From Tetmemena sp. SeJ-2015 (lineage: Eukaryota > Ciliophora > Spirotrichea > Sporadotrichida > Oxytrichidae): a stretch of DNA of 64,000 nt. The notes under the pieces were generated by a model that was not told the DNA's origin, did no database searches, and saw only the letters and a program-made list of their open reading frames with translations. Of this stretch, positions 63,820 through 64,000 are shown in pieces (positions within the stretch are counted from its first letter, which is position 1; every line of letters starts with the position of its first letter). Location of the stretch: contig JAJKFJ010022346.1 of NCBI GenBank assembly GCA_027382625.1, forward strand, positions 87,156-151,155, given 5' to 3'. A program made the translations under genes and the position numbers.

Positions 63820-64000
63820 TCTTTATATTCAAATTATCTTAAATTAAGAATATGAGAATAAATATGAAATAAATTAGCATTTATTAAATTTTTATTTTAT
63901 GAGCTATAAATAATTTATTTTGCTAAGAATTTTTATCTCTAGACACAGGTAACAGCTATTAGACCCAAATGAGAAAGAAAAAGAGCAATGAATACAAGTT
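63820..64000. other. AT-rich window end
   Basis: No gene recognised. Confidence 0.4.

Noticed and set aside
1..64000. CRISPR arrays, rRNA, tRNA, bacterial operon signals
   Set aside because: No spaced repeat arrays or rRNA core sequences seen, and the window is eukaryotic. tRNA genes could not be excluded by eye alone.

Overview
This window is germline (micronuclear) DNA of a spirotrich ciliate, most likely a relative of Oxytricha or Stylonychia. Two direct signs support this. First, conserved proteins read through TAA and TAG as glutamine, and only TGA stops: proteasome beta-6, CCT delta, the ribonucleotide reductase large subunit and SF3A3 all need this code. Second, many genes are interrupted by short, AT-rich, intron-unlike inserts of 19-72 bp. 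Each is flanked by a 2-11 bp direct repeat (a pointer), and the reading frame and conserved protein are restored only if the insert and one repeat copy are removed. These are internal eliminated sequences (IESs) between macronuclear-destined segments (MDSs). Ordinary short GT..AG introns (33-233 nt) also occur. One gene, CCT delta, has its two halves in reversed order and is scrambled. Single-base indels about once per kb in conserved genes suggest a draft assembly from noisy reads. No telomere repeats, rRNA genes, tRNA genes or CRISPR arrays were found; tRNAs could not be searched for exhaustively.

Layout. 1-3.4 kb: AT-rich, with two paralogous ubiquitin-like/Cys-rich protein loci, the second possibly scrambled. 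3.4-5.9 kb: Gln/Asn-rich gene. 6.4-6.9 kb: ribosomal protein eL28. 7-8.1 kb: amino-terminal half of a katanin p60-like (KATNAL2-type) gene with no AAA domain in view. 8.1-9.1 kb: unknown gene. 9.4-12.1 kb: bZIP transcription factor with membrane segments. 12.4 kb: small coiled-coil gene. 12.9-19.7 kb: large LRR protein locus. 19.8-20.5 kb: C-terminal part of SF3A3. 20.6-22.3 kb: XLF/Cernunnos (NHEJ1) homologue. 22.4-24.3 kb: GC-rich mobile-element-like island with ciliate-coded convergent ORFs. 24.9-25.8 kb: proteasome beta-6. 26.1-31.6 kb: large acidic/Gln-rich gene with a 91 bp internal direct repeat. 32-33.8 kb: YHYH-domain protein. 34.1-34.6 kb: small secreted or membrane protein. 35.1-37.2 kb: scrambled CCT4. 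37.5-40.7 kb: ribonucleotide reductase large subunit with two introns and seven IESs. 41.3-49 kb: unknown genes. 49-50.8 kb: truncated haemoglobin with a long Gln/His-rich N-terminus. 51.2-52.5 kb: Nudix hydrolase. 52.7-64 kb: unknown coiled-coil and Gln-rich genes, a 645 bp foldback element, and a partial membrane protein.

The genes are not operonic. They are separate loci that would become gene-sized macronuclear chromosomes, and neighbours have unrelated functions. The shared feature is the IES/pointer architecture. The XLF homologue is notable because end-joining factors are expected to act in this kind of genome rearrangement.
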